Origin: Bradysia coprophila
Lineage: Eukaryota > Arthropoda > Insecta > Diptera > Sciaridae
DNA length: 64,000 nt
Direction of reading: 5' to 3'
NCBI RefSeq assembly: GCF_014529535.1
Contig: NW_023503374.1
Coordinates: forward strand, 8,983,685-9,047,684
Shown: positions 25,501 to 36,109 of the stretch, piece after piece
Layout: each line of letters begins with the position of its first letter
Numbering within the stretch: position 1 is the first letter of the stretch
Program-made: the position numbers and the translations under genes
Notes under the pieces: model-generated
Database searches by the model: none
Told to the model about the DNA's origin: nothing
Seen by the model: the letters and a program-made list of their open reading frames with translations, nothing else

Positions 25501-27734
25501 TAGTGACTTCTAAGCTACAAATTACAACAACAAAAACTCACCCATCAGTCAGGCCTCCAATCACAACGTCTTGGAAATTATGATGCACCTCCAAACAGAT
25601 AATCAAACTCCAACAAGTCAATACATGAATGGGTTTCTTCGTATCCAATACGTTCCACACAGACACTAAAGAGGCATCATGCGTCCGTGTTGTAGACCTT
25701 TGCCGATGAGCCAGATAAACCAAGTTTTCGATTGTTGGATTGGAATACATGTAATAGACAGCGGTATTGTTCAATATTTCCACTTTATCAATGGAAATCC
25801 GAAAGAAACCATCACTGAATGCTGAGTCAGACTTATGTAAGTCCTTTGTTGAAGCACTTGTCTCACATATAGCTGACACTGTGATTGCACTTTTCTGCAG
25901 AAAAAAGTTCAATCTCTCGTAGTCAATTGGTTTTGTCGACCGAACATCGCGGAGAACATTGGTTCGATTAATTATCTTCAATGAACTTTCAAGGCGACAC
26001 TCGTCACTACTTTGTGTAGAGGTAACATTCTCGGAACCTTCGCCACAGCCAATCCGATCTTGATGATAAGTTTCATCGGCCGTTATGTTTGCCACAAAAT
26101 CTGGAGGATACTGTGTCCACATCGACTGCTTAGCGTTGTTTTCGGTTTGCACGTCTTGATCGACCATATTGCCCATAGTCTGTGACGAATTTTGGTTCGT
26201 ATTTTTGTGGCCGTAAATTTTCATGTAAAGATCGTACGACAACGGTTTCAATTCGAACAAAGTGAATGTCATTGTGTCCAGGCTGATTTTCTTCATTAGT
26301 TCCATGCCTCGCTTGTTATATGCGGGTTTGATCAACGGTTTGGAAAATACAGTTGAAGACATGGAAATTATTTGATCTATTGGCGACGGTGTTGCATTGT
26401 TGTATCTGCAATAAATTTGGACAATTTGGACTCCGATTCATGAACGAAACCGTTAGAACTACTGTTACGCTATAGGAATAGCCTATCTTTCAAATAAAAA
26501 AAATTACCCAAATCCAGAGTCAGTCTGACCCTCGGAATGGAGCTCCCGCTCGTCAATACTATCTAATTGAACTTTTTCTGCTGATCCCTTCAGCTCATAT
26601 GTTCCCGAATCAAAATCTCGATCGTCATCGATTTTCTTTGCTGGTGGAGAAACTGGTGAACTCACTGACGGAGACGGTACGCTACTTGCAGATTCATCTT
26701 CACTTTTCGAAGATGTGGATGCTGTTTGGGAAGCTGATGACGATTCCGTTTCGAAATCTGATTCATATGAATCAAAATCATCTTCGTATTCAGCTTCTTC
26801 TGCAATCTCTGGTGAGGGCTTTATATTCTCAGTCGAGGAACTTGTAACAGGCTTTTCAAAAGTTATTTCGTATGCAACTGGATCGTGAATTTTCAATGGT
26901 TTCTGTTCGATTTTAGGGTAGACTCCAGTGCTGGCTTCAGATAAGTTAGCTGGTTTCTGGTCACTCGTTGACTGTTTCAATAGTATAGCTTCCTCCGGTC
27001 CAAGGGTACGGGTTTTTGTTCGTTCTCTTGGTAGTGCGTCAACACTTGGTTGAGTTTTCACTGGTTCCGGCGGTCTAGGAAGTATCTCCATGCTTTGTTG
27101 AATAATTGTATGTTCTTTTCGAACGGACGGTGGAGAGGCTACTGTTACATTATGAATTGTATTCATCACATTCTTCTCTGCTACTGGTTTTTTTGCCTGC
27201 ACTTGATGAATGGCTCTAATCGGTTGTGGTCGACTGACTTTGTTTGTCGCTGTGCTAATTATTTTTGGTTTAATCATTGATGCTGTTGGTGCAGCTGGTT
27301 TCGGCTTAGTTACCACTGTTTTTGAAACAATTTGTGGTTTTGCCACGACGTTCTGACTGTTCGATACTTTCTTCGTAGCAGTGACTGGGGCCGCCTTTTT
27401 ACTACTGGCAGGCACGGTACTGTTACCCGATTTTTCCTTAACTGCATCACGATTTTCTGTCTTAGTTGGTTTTTCTATTCGTTTGGAGCCCACTGGTCGA
27501 GCAATTTTAGCATTAACCTAAATACGATGAAGAACACAACATATCGTTAGTTGCTAAGGAATGTAACATTGTGCGAGAAATGCGAGGTATGAGTGCTTGT
27601 TACTACTAACCAATTTTTACTTATACTGTGTGCATCTGTGATATATAATTTATGGAATGTGGTTTGAATCGTTTTGCAATGTATGGAGTGAAGAATGAAT
27701 AAAATTTCCAACTTACAGCACTGTTTTTCGACAT
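22520..27734 (-). CDS. Dync2i1: Dynein-2 intermediate chain 1 (WDR60/DYNC2I1)
   Basis: This is an intermediate chain of cytoplasmic dynein-2, the motor for retrograde intraflagellar transport in cilia. Exons at 27717-27734, 26508-27517, 25542-26405, 23647-23842, 22637-23587 and 22520-22576 join in frame with GT-AG borders to give 1031 residues, close to the roughly 1,066 of human WDR60. The N-terminal third is low-complexity, Lys/Pro/Ser/Thr-rich, and carries the acidic YEDDF block typical of WDR60. The next exon has the family segment YDLYMKIYG, DVQTE, MWTQYP. WD-type ends follow (VSVWN, VAVWN, MVTVWT, SVKVLR). The first exon encodes only MSKNSA. The last 18 codons (VNVEQDNVRVHLLRKK) match the family C-terminus in character. 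The 1.7-kb third intron contains foldback element 2. In insects cilia occur in sensory neurons and sperm, so expression is probably restricted. Confidence 0.92.
23927..25249. mobile_element. Foldback element 2, 50-bp units, in the Dync2i1 intron
   Basis: The left end GGAATCTCGCGCCGTGCGAA and right end CGCGCGGCGCGAGATTCC are inverted. The inversion continues inward (CGCGCCCATACATTTTT; TGTTGTTGGAATTC; GGAATTCGGTGCGAATTTG). Between them is an array of a 50-bp unit (TGCGAACTCGATTTAGAGCA core), about 13 copies in one orientation from 24062 to 24716 and two to three in the other beyond 24717. An extra GGCGCGAGATTCC at about 25278-25290 may be the true right end or a relic of an older insertion. No transposase frame is present. 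It is unrelated in sequence to element 1. Confidence 0.8.
24850..25061 (-). repeat. Dispersed ~200-bp repeat nested in foldback element 2
   Basis: It runs from AACCTGTCACAGACTGCAAG to GATGACAGTCATTTGTAACAGGT, so the ends form an imperfect inverted repeat. It splits a 50-bp unit. The sequence ACTTTCAGTTCCTTTA just left of it recurs as ACTTTCAGATCCTTTA just right of it, a probable target duplication of about 16 bp with one mismatch. This is the best-defined copy of the family in the window. Confidence 0.8.
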
Positions 27735-28282
27735 TTTTTTCAAAAGGTAAGAAGTTCAGTAAGAAGTTTTAAATCGATATTTACAAACAAATAACTACAC
27801 AACGGTGCACGCAAACGAATAATGAAAAAAGCGTTGCGAGGAAATTTTGTTTTGTTGCGCACCTTGCACAACAACAGTCCCAGCAAGGTGAAAGACGAAA
27901 TGTCGTTGTGTGAGAATAGAAAATGAACGCGCTCGTTGTTTTCATTGATATGGGAAAATCTAAAAAGGGACTAGAATTGTATGAACTCTGGTTGTCTCTA
28001 CTCGATATTCATTCTGCGGTAGACGATTATGTATCTATGATAAGGTTCATTTTCTGATGCATATGCGGAACTGGATTTCTGGTAAAGTTTTCCACCAGGT
28101 ATAATTTCTGATAAATATTATGTCGGCGATTAAAACGCAAATCTGAAAGGCTTCTGATGAACCATAGACAACGGCAGTTTGTCGGAAACGATAAAGCATG
28201 AAAGCATAAGAACAAATTCAGTTCCAACCATTTAAAACTTCTTAGATAAATATATGAAAACTCAACAATGGTTGTGATCGAA

Positions 28283-28345
28283 TCTGCTACTTATCTTGCT
28301 TCGACAATTTTTTTTTCTTTAATACAAAATCTTTTACTTCATTGA
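28283..28345 (-). repeat. Dispersed ~200-bp repeat, fragment
   Basis: CTGCTACTTATCTTGCTTC followed by AAATCTTTTACTTCATTGAA are the paired cores in reverse orientation. The copy appears cut short by the TIR element that begins at 28363. Confidence 0.5.
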
Positions 28346-28362
28346 ACTTAATATGTATACAT

Positions 28363-28666
28363 ATATCAGTCAAAAAACCCTTAAAGGGTAAATGTTACGC
28401 AAGTCCTTTTTCTTACTTACAAAATAACTGATATCGCTGAGGGTGCATTGTGCGCCATTCGCAAAAGTTTCATCAATAACAATTGACCCACAAAATTTGT
28501 GAAAGAAAATTTTACAAAAATAAATTTGCGTCACAAGTGGCAGATGATTCGGTTTTCTTCCGTTCAAATTCTTTCAGTACATTTTTTTAAACTATTTTCC
28601 CAATAATATGTTCCTCAACATCTGCCATTTGTCACATTTACCCTTTAAGGGTTTTTTGACTGATAT
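28363..28666. mobile_element. TIR element (MITE-like), about 304 bp
   Basis: The left end ATATCAGTCAAAAAACCC continues as TTAAAGGGTAAATGTTAC. The right end is the inverse, with one difference in the first 35 bases. Subterminal sequence is also inverted (CAAGTGGCAGATG near 28540 against CATCTGCCATTTG near 28620). I could not define a convincing target duplication, so the superfamily is open. Confidence 0.8.
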
Positions 28667-28752
28667 CACTATCACCACTTTTGTAAGTATGTCATTTCGA
28701 CAACATCAAGAAACCTTATGGAAAAAATTCTAGAAAAATCAGTCTGAATCGC

Positions 28753-29190
28753 AAAATTTAAAAACCAACCTTGGAACACCTCACTCATGTCGAAAATAAC
28801 CCAAATTCATCAAAAAATCCTATGGAAGTTAGGACGTGCCAGCAAGGCTGTATACTTTGGGGAGGTCACGCAGATCGCCATTTTGTTAGATACGCGGGAA
28901 CACACCATTTCCATACAAACAAATTCACCAAAATTAAATTTGTATGGCGTGGTGAATTTTTTGTATGAAACGTGGTGTGTAACCCGCGTATCTGCATCTG
29001 CATGACCTCCCCAAAGTATACAGCCTTGCGTGCCAGAGGAATCAGTTGTCATCCCAAAATTTAGGAACCAACATTGGAACACCTCACTTATATCGGAAAT
29101 AACCCATATCCATCAAAAAAACCGATGGAAGTTTGGTAATGGCAGAGGAAACATCTGTCATCCCAAAATTTAGGAACCAACCTAGTGGAA
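28753..29190. repeat. 109-bp tandem repeat, interrupted by a MITE
   Basis: Units starting with AAAATTTAGGAACCAAC (or a variant) lie at 28753, 29056 and 29165. The last two are 109 bp apart. The first two are 303 bp apart, which is 109 plus the 186-bp MITE and its 8-bp target duplication. The third unit is truncated. Confidence 0.8.
28843..29028. mobile_element. hAT-like MITE, 186 bp, TIR CAAGGCTGTATAC
   Basis: The ends CAAGGCTGTATACTTTGGGG and CCCCAAAGTATACAGCCTTG are perfectly inverted for at least 20 bp. Exact 8-bp direct repeats CGTGCCAG flank the element at 28835-28842 and 29029-29036. The interior is also largely self-complementary. It inserted into the first unit of the 109-bp tandem repeat. 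Related to the 34-bp element at 32906-32939. Confidence 0.9.
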
Positions 29191-29468
29191 GTTTATACTT
29201 AATGATTCCAGGAATTTCCAACAAGAAACACATCTTTCACCACATTACCATCGATATCATGCACCAAAATGTACAACACACACACATACAAATTAACTTT
29301 TATATGGCATCTGTATGGAGACTTTGGAGAGCTCCAGCTCCCAAGATATGGATTTTTTCCAACTTTTGAAAATTCCATTCTTATTTTTGGGCCATTATTA
29401 GCCTACAACCAAAATTTCAGGAAAATCTATAGAAACGTTTAGGAGTTGCTGTATCCACTTTTCCATAG

Positions 29469-29519
29469 GAACTAAACTAACTAAGTAACTAAGTAACTAA
29501 GTAACTAACTAACTAACTT
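29469..29519 (+). repeat. Microsatellite (AACT/AAGT)n
   Basis: About 12 copies of a 4-base AACT-type repeat with some AAGT variants. Confidence 0.8.
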
Positions 29520-30517
29520 ATTTTCTGTCAAACATCAATATTTCGAAGTTCAATATCTCTGCCAATTTTGAAGCTGCAGTAACTTGTGATAGCTCGTTGA
29601 ACTCGTATGGATTCAGATTGCAGATGTCCTAGATTGAAGGCAAGGGGGGGGGGTAGAAGTCAAAAAGTTGCTGTAAATATGCTCCGCCGTCCCCAAAATT
29701 TTTTTAAAAACATTTTTGGTAGACGACTTGCGTCACTAACGTGCGGGCATAATGCTATATAAAACATAGCCTAATACTAATTTATTTGAAAATACAAACT
29801 CAGGTGGTAACGTTGGACGAATTGAACGTAACTGAATTGGGTGTAATCGAAAGGAATGCTAATAGTGTTAAGTATTCTATTAAGGAATAGATGGAGATTT
29901 TATAATAATTCTTTTATTTACTGCCACAAAGGGCATAGGTTTAATTTGGACCGGACTTTTTACGAAAACATTTCGAACGAAATATTACTGACTCGTACCG
30001 GGAACTTTGTGTAAGGCTTATTAATCAGGCTTTTAGGTCAAGGCGAACGCCATATATATCTACTCTATAGAAAAGTGGTATAGTCATCACTAGGTTGTGA
30101 AGCTATTCTTTGATCATATTAAATTCGTTGTGAATGCCAATTATGGTCATATGATATACAAATGACAATGAGAAGTAGCACCCCGTGAATATTTTCCCTA
30201 ATTTTCGCACATTTTTTCGAATTAAAAAAAAAACGTTTGTCCAAATCATTCTCCGATATTTTGTCTTCAGTATAAAGAGACATGATATTTATCATCGTCA
30301 ATGACATTACTGCAAACAATTTTGGTATTTTTTTTAGTAACAGTAAATATATTCATGGGAAAAATTGTAATTACAAAATAAATTCCAACTATAGGTCTAC
30401 TGCTGTGAAATTGGAAATAAATCGAAAACGAAATGAACTCGCGAGTAAATTATACAAAAGAAAAAAAATATTTCCAGAATTTCCACTTCGTCGACCTGGT
30501 TAGCAAACAGCTCCAAT

Positions 30518-31432
30518 CTACATCTTCAATGCGGATCGGGTCAGTTTCGCATGCATTTTTTGTAGAAACAACACATTTTGGGCTGCAAAGCCTTTGGCCG
30601 CTGACGACAATGGTCTTCGATTCCATTGCCGGTCCTATAAAACAAATTCACGTTCACATCCGGCTAAATTAAAATTTGATTCACTTATACCTCAATGTCT
30701 CCGTTCAAAAATGTTTCGGGCAATCCGAGCTGATCGTGTAGACATTCACCGAGGGTGAGACGCTTTTTCTCCAATCCGATAAAGCGGTTGGCCACCTTCA
30801 AAAGAGTGGAAGAAAATCGATTGAAAATCGAAACATTTTGGTAATGATTCACCATCGATACTTACCAATGAGTCAAAGACTCCACTTAAATGTATGTCGT
30901 GTTTATGCTTCAAATGGTCTGCCGTCCGGGAAGCGTCATGTACAATTTTCTTTGGTGTGTTGGCCTCCAAAATATTTTTTATTTTCGTTTCAATACGTCC
31001 CATAAGTTGGACGTCGAACAAAAAAATCGTCTTCGATGTGCTTATGGCCACTAAGGAACTGTCTGCAAATCTGCCTCTATCTATTCCAGTCATGTAGAAG
31101 CCAACGAATGATTCGGATTCAATTTCATCGATTGCAGTGTGGTATATCGAGTCAAAACTTTGAATGGCGACATACGAGCTCAGTATTGATGACATTCGTG
31201 TGAGTTCTTGTAGCGTAAAATCCATACAGTCGTCGGTTTTAATTTGATTCTGAGTCTTCAATGGCTTCATGAATGTCATTTCATTCACATAAATTTTGGT
31301 CTTAATCATTGTAGCGGTTTTAAATTCCATTGCCTGTATGTTTATGTATCGATCAGATGACAATGTAATTGTCCCAATATAAACATCACTTTTGAGGGCA
31401 ATCATTACGTCTCGGCCAAGCAATTTGTTCAT
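30518..31432 (-). CDS. EXD1-like protein (Sm-like plus degenerate 3'-5' exonuclease domain)
   Basis: Exons at 30866-31432, 30691-30795 and 30518-30634 join in phase 0 to give 262 residues. The N-terminus (MNKLLGRDVMIALKSDVYIG and on to about residue 60) looks like the Sm-like domain of EXD1. Residues about 85-225 follow the DEDD exonuclease fold: a LFDVQLMG strand, the KKIVHDASRTADHL segment and GVFDSLVANRF. The C-terminal exon has the family's W-x-x-RPL. EXD1 is known as a Tudor-protein (TDRD12) partner in piRNA biogenesis, working as an inactive nuclease or RNA adaptor in mouse and silkworm. Here the usual Asp-x-Glu of the first exonuclease motif is also absent (GFYMTGIDRG in its place), so catalysis is unlikely. 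ATG 31432 was chosen as the first in-frame Met before the Sm-like domain. Likely germline expressed (inference). Confidence 0.85.
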
Positions 31433-31933
31433 TTCGTCAGTTGCTTGTTGTCGCTTTCAGTTACATCTACCCGGAAATGATTGAAATTCTCACGATGAAA
31501 TCAAATTGCATGATAACAATAGATACAAAGCTATACAAGAGATGATTGAAATCAAAATAAACTCGAACTTGGCTGCGTTTCGTACATTCATAAGACGCAC
31601 TATATTATTGTCCCATTAAACCACTGACGTAACAATTACGCGGGAAGCAAACAACCAAATTTGAATTGAATGGCGACAAGTAATTTTAGAGTAACACTCG
31701 GGAGACCTCTGAGACCCTGGGAGACCTCTGTTTTAAAAATCTGGTATGTGTTTTGTTTACAAAGTAATGAACAGGCACTCACTCAGTTAATTTGAGAATC
31801 TGTGATTCTGATTAAATGGTATTCAATGTAGATTTCCGCTAGTACACCGTCCTATTGACAGCAACCTCCTTCCTTCTAAGGATCTTACGCAATTTATATA
31901 TGGCCGTTATCATGAAGTGGCAGGCTTACAGCC

Positions 31934-32047
31934 AAAGTGCATTTTTATGATTTTCGTGTTTATCGATTTCAGCTGTTTTAACAATACAAATTACAATGGC
32001 AAAACAGCTGAAATCGATGAAACACGTATAGAATAAAAATGCACTTT
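31934..32047. repeat. Palindromic element, about 114 bp
   Basis: AAAGTGCATTTTTAT then ATCGATTTCAGCTGTTTT on the left are mirrored by AAAACAGCTGAAATCGAT and AAAAATGCACTTT on the right, with a short loop. No clear target duplication. Confidence 0.7.
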
Positions 32048-32462
32048 TTTGACTGGCCCAGGCTGTACGGATTTCCAAAACTAATTTGAGGTCCTAAAAT
32101 CCATAAGACTCACTCAAAAACAGAAATATGGTTTCTCTGGTTATTCAGTTCAGTTCCGTGTGAGGTAAAACAACAGCCACGTATTATGCACGATATTTCA
32201 GTATTTCTAGTTTAACGACAAGTTCAAAATTTGACCCGACCCCTGTAATAGTTATTTACGTCACAAGGACATTTCATTTTCGCGTGTCGTATTAAGTTTT
32301 TCTTGCTTCGGGGCGAAAATGAGGGAAATTTTTGATTTTTTCTCTCGAATTTTCGGCCTTTTGCATGAAAACTCACATGCGTATCTTTTTTTCCACTCCG
32401 TTCGGCCTACAACTCGCGAAATTGCCTAAAATCAATCGTGCAAATCAGGTACACAAATGACT

Positions 32463-32579
32463 ATTTCATGCTTCATACAAGAGCTGAAAGTGAAGAAATG
32501 TCAATTTTGAGGGGCGAAAGTTTACTTTTGCCGCTCAAAATTGACATTTCTATTCTCAGCTCTCGTATGAAGCATGAAA
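32463..32579. repeat. Palindromic element, about 117 bp
   Basis: TTTCATGCTTCATAC, GAGCTGA and GAAATGTCAATTTTGAG on the left are mirrored in order on the right, ending GTATGAAGCATGAAAG. The loop is only a few bases (around AGTTTACTTT), so a single strand would fold into one long hairpin. Confidence 0.75.
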
Positions 32580-32888
32580 GACCATGTAAGACATTGACCC
32601 AAAGTTTGCATGTGACGCAGCACTAGTGACAATACCGAAAACTACGAAAGCGACACATTTATTTTCATAGCTGAATACGGTCGTTTCGTGAAGTTCTATA
32701 CTGAAAACTACAAAAGCACCATATTCAGCTGACAAGTGGAGAAACCGTCAACAAAAAACATACCCCATTTGAGAGAGAAATGTTATTTAAACAAAGTCAA
32801 CGAACTTGAGGGAACATTTAACACTTCTCAAAAGTTCAAAACAATGAACATTTTCGAGTCATAACAGCCTATCATTGACAAGGTTCTC

Positions 32889-33146
32889 AAAGAACAGGTT
32901 AAGACCAAGGCTATATATACTTTGGGGTATACAGCCTTGGTTAAGACAACTCTGAGTTGATCACGAAGGCGGTGACACACAATTGCGTCAACGGCTGCGA
33001 AGTTTATATGTAAAATGGAACTTAACAAAAACAAAATTCTGAATTTTCGAGAAAAATATTGTCTTTAAGTTGATTTCTCGCACTAACTGTTTATAAAATT
33101 TGGTGTCACCCGCCTTCGTGGTTGGCTTTAACCTGTTCTTTCAGAT
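32889..33146. mobile_element. MITE-like element with a smaller element nested in its left arm
   Basis: AAAGAACAGGTTAA, then GTTGATCACGAAGGCGGTGACAC, on the left are mirrored by GTGTCACCCGCCTTCGTG and TTAACCTGTTCTTT on the right. The left arm is interrupted by the 34-bp element at 32906-32939. A related fragment (GAGTTGATCACGAATGCAGTGG) occurs near 51131. Confidence 0.75.
32906..32939. mobile_element. 34-bp hAT-like micro-element with 8-bp target duplication
   Basis: The sequence starts CAAGGCTATATATACTTTGG and ends TATACAGCCTTG. It is flanked by exact GTTAAGAC at 32898-32905 and 32940-32947. Its ends match the TIRs of the MITE at 28843-29028, so it looks like the two tips of that family with nearly everything between lost, yet duplicated target DNA shows it arrived as an insertion. 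Confidence 0.85.
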
Positions 33147-33574
33147 CATTGATACGTTGTTTCATTTAATTTGATACGACGATCAAACATGACATTTAAG
33201 ACCTCTCAAACAAGACCGCTGTTTCCACTCTAAGTGTATACGGCTGTGGTTCGATGTTGAATCATTGAACGCGTTCATATTCCTTTGTATCATTTTTGAA
33301 GCACTTTAAACAGGCCTTTTTTTGTTGTTTGTAATAATCAGTTGTGGAAATTTTAATTATGTAGTTTAGCTCCTGTTCCTTTTATGATCTAACGAGCACG
33401 AAACGAAAGTTTTGTACAAGCGAACTGTTCGTATTATTTACAATAACTAAAACGGTGTTAAAAGAAACAGAGTTTTTGTTCAACCTAACCTCGAATTTGA
33501 CATTTGAATACGTTGAACGCAACATTCCATTCAAAAAAAATTATTTTACTTTTCACACTCCAGCTCATTGAAAA

Positions 33575-35779
33575 ATGTCAATTGAAAAGACCTTTCTACC
33601 CGTACCAGAATTCGAGTCATTTCTACAACATTCGTTCAAACAAGTAAGTGATTAATACCAAAAATCAGCGCTTGGTCGTGATTGTATAATCCAAAATCCA
33701 TTGTTTATCAGGAAAACAGTAAACGATCGAGAAAACCACCAAAACTAAACCCAAACACTAGCTTCAGTAAATTGGCTAGTCCGTCCTACCAAGTAATCTC
33801 ATTTCGAAATCAAACGCCTAACGAACTAAATCAATGGAAATCTACGGCCGATGTGAATTTCGATTCATATTTCGATAAATGTTTTGACTTATTGGCGAAA
33901 ATCGGAGAGGGTTCGTTTAGTGAGGTGTTCAAAGTGCGGAGCAAGGAGGATGGAAAACTGTACGCGATAAAGAAGAGTAACACTCCTTACAGGAGTGAAT
34001 TCTATCGAGAGGTCAGTGTGCTCTAAAATGTACATCACCAGTGAGTGCTGAACGAAATCTGTTTCTTACAGAGATCGCTCGATGAAGTGCGCAATTTTGA
34101 ATTATTTTCGGAGAATGCGAATTGCGTAACGTTCTATAAAGCGTGGGAACAAAACGGTTATCTATATATACAATTGGAGTTATGCGAAAGGTATGCGAAA
34201 ATTCATTTTTCCGTAATCTAAGCCCATTTTTGTGTATGCTAAGACCATTTTTTTGCTTATTGTAGCATCGAGTCTCATATGAAAGATCTGAAAAATGTCG
34301 ACGAAGACTTTTACTGGAGTGTGTTGGTCGATATTTTGCTGGCTATGAAAGCATTACACGACCGGGATCTCATCCATTTGGACATTAAATTGGATAACAT
34401 TCTGGTCGATGAGGACAATGTTTGCAAACTTAGCGATTTTGGATTGGTTACCAATGAGAAAAAGGTAAGACTTCTATTGCATGTCAATGGTCATGACGCC
34501 TATCATGAAATTTTTGTGATGTCTGAATTTATGTGAGGCTGAAACAGAAGTCTAAAACTGGTTTCTCTTCCTATTCTCTTCGGATAGCCGCAACGGAGAG
34601 ATGGAAACGAAGGTGATAGTCGATACATTGCACCGGAACTTCTGGACGGTAATTTCTCGAAAGCAGCAGACGTTTTCAGCTTGGGTGTGACAATGCTTGA
34701 GTTGATAACAAATCTGGAATTGCAAGCCAATGGACCATTGTGGCATGAGCTGAGACAAGGTGTACTGCCCCCCGCTTGTGTTAAGTGTAAGTAACCAAAA
34801 TCATTTTCTCAGATTCATGCAAAAATCTTCGCGATTCAATTGATCGTAGCGGTTTTCAGTGAACAGACATGTCAAATTCTCAAAGAAAATGTGTGGTTAT
34901 TGTGATCAGTGATCGTAGAATGATGGTGGTGATGATGATGATGGAATTTGAATGTTGGTTCAGTGATTGTGAAAGTTTCGAAAATTTTCGATAATTCCTG
35001 TTGTCTTACCAAAAATTGAATGAGCGACCTCTATGCCTTTTCCTTTCCCATGGTCTCAACATTTTTTTGTCTTCCCACAGTAATGTCTAAGAATTTCGAG
35101 GAAATCATTCGGCAGATGATGTCTCCGTCACCGAATCATCGACCAGACGTTAATACGCTGCTAAGGTGGCCAAAGATAAGGGAAGAATTGGAGCGACGAA
35201 GGAAGGCGGCTCCCATCAAATATTTCGTAAGCCCCCAACATTTTACCGACTCAACGGAATTCTACAAATTGCGTTTCCATTTCCTCCCACACAGAAATCC
35301 TGTTGCCGAAAAACAAAAAACTTCGTTTGGCGAAACATTTGCCAAGTAAAAGATTTTCTCGGAAAGTTTAGAATATTCAGATTTTATAGAACGATCTATG
35401 CGATGATACTGCCCAACAAAGAACCACCGCCGCCAATGCCCGAAGACACATCGTTCCCATTCTTCGATATGTCGGACACCGATTCGCCGATCAAAAACTT
35501 TTCGCTGTCGAATTTGCGCAACTCTGACGTCAGTTCGACGAAAGCGAAAATTGTCAATTCAACTCCAGTTCTACGGCATGGTTATCGAAGCCGTAACAGT
35601 CTATTGAGGTGAGATATATGGCAGCTTGATTGTAAATCAAATGAGCAATGGAAATTATGTGAACATCGAAATTTCTCTTTGTCCACAGCAATTCGTCGTT
35701 CAATTCATCGATCAATTCTAGTATAAACGAGTCGTCAGTTACAAGAAAGAAATTGTTCGCATCAACGGATTCGGAATAG
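33575..35779 (+). CDS. Myt1: Myt1 kinase (membrane-associated Cdk1-inhibitory kinase)
   Basis: Myt1 phosphorylates Cdk1 at Thr14 and Tyr15 and holds cells before mitosis; it acts on ER and Golgi membranes. Exons at 33575-33643, 33712-34011, 34072-34190, 34266-34464, 34588-34786, 35081-35226, 35295-35608 and 35689-35779 join in frame with GT-AG borders to give 478 residues. Seen directly: glycine loop GEGSFSEVF (about 88-96) followed by [14 protein letters not shown] with Lys110, the catalytic loop HLDIKLDN with Asp202, DFG at Asp220, RYIAPELL and [17 protein letters not shown] and HLD in place of HRD are typical of PKMYT1 rather than Wee1. After the kinase domain comes a short basic and hydrophobic stretch ([15 protein letters not shown], about 369-383), placed where Myt1 has its membrane-attachment segment. 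The tail is Ser-rich. Confidence 0.95.
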
Positions 35780-36103
35780 AACCACAGCCCCGTCGTCGAT
35801 TCGCTGTAATTTAGGTATCTGGAAATTGCCTTCTTTTTTATAAACGGGAAAAAAATATTTACAAATTCGGCATACAACTTTACTATTATATGAACTAACA
35901 TCGAAAGTATTTATCTATATACAAATGAACAAGACATATGCCCAAATAATCTTTCCCCCTTTTTTTAACCACAAAGATGAATTTTATTTACTAAGTTAAT
36001 AATAAACAGAGCGAACAAATGAGCAAAAAAAAAGCGCGCACATGCGTAAAAATAATTGTCGTCTAAGTCTGGTTGTAAAATGAACATCATTTTTTGTGAT
36101 ATT

Positions 36104-36109
36104 AATAAA
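36104..36109 (+). terminator. Probable poly(A) signal of Myt1
   Basis: AATAAA 325 nt after the stop; another AATAAA lies at 36001-36006. Either could serve. Confidence 0.45.

Larger units (their letters stand above)
27735..30517. other. Intergenic, repeat-rich
   Basis: Spacer between the 5' end of Dync2i1 and the 3' end of the EXD1-like gene. It contains a dispersed-repeat fragment, a 304-bp TIR element, a 109-bp tandem repeat carrying a hAT-like MITE, and a short microsatellite. From about 29520 to 30517 I see nothing definite. Confidence 0.6.
31433..33574. other. Intergenic between divergent EXD1-like and Myt1 genes
   Basis: About 2.1 kb that must contain both promoters, since the two genes point away from each other. 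It holds four foldback or MITE-like elements, listed separately. The 100-200 bp next to each start codon is free of them. I see no confident core promoter motif. Confidence 0.55.

Noticed and set aside
26599..27550. Plus-strand open frames opposite Dync2i1 exon 2
   Set aside because: They mirror a low-complexity coding exon and have no family features.
28787..29082. Overlapping open frames across 28771-29082
   Set aside because: They are by-products of the palindromic MITE and tandem repeat, reading through both arms on opposite strands.
29640..29660. Run of ten G residues as a regulatory or quadruplex site
   Set aside because: It is a single homopolymer run without further G tracts nearby; a simple-sequence run is the plainer reading.
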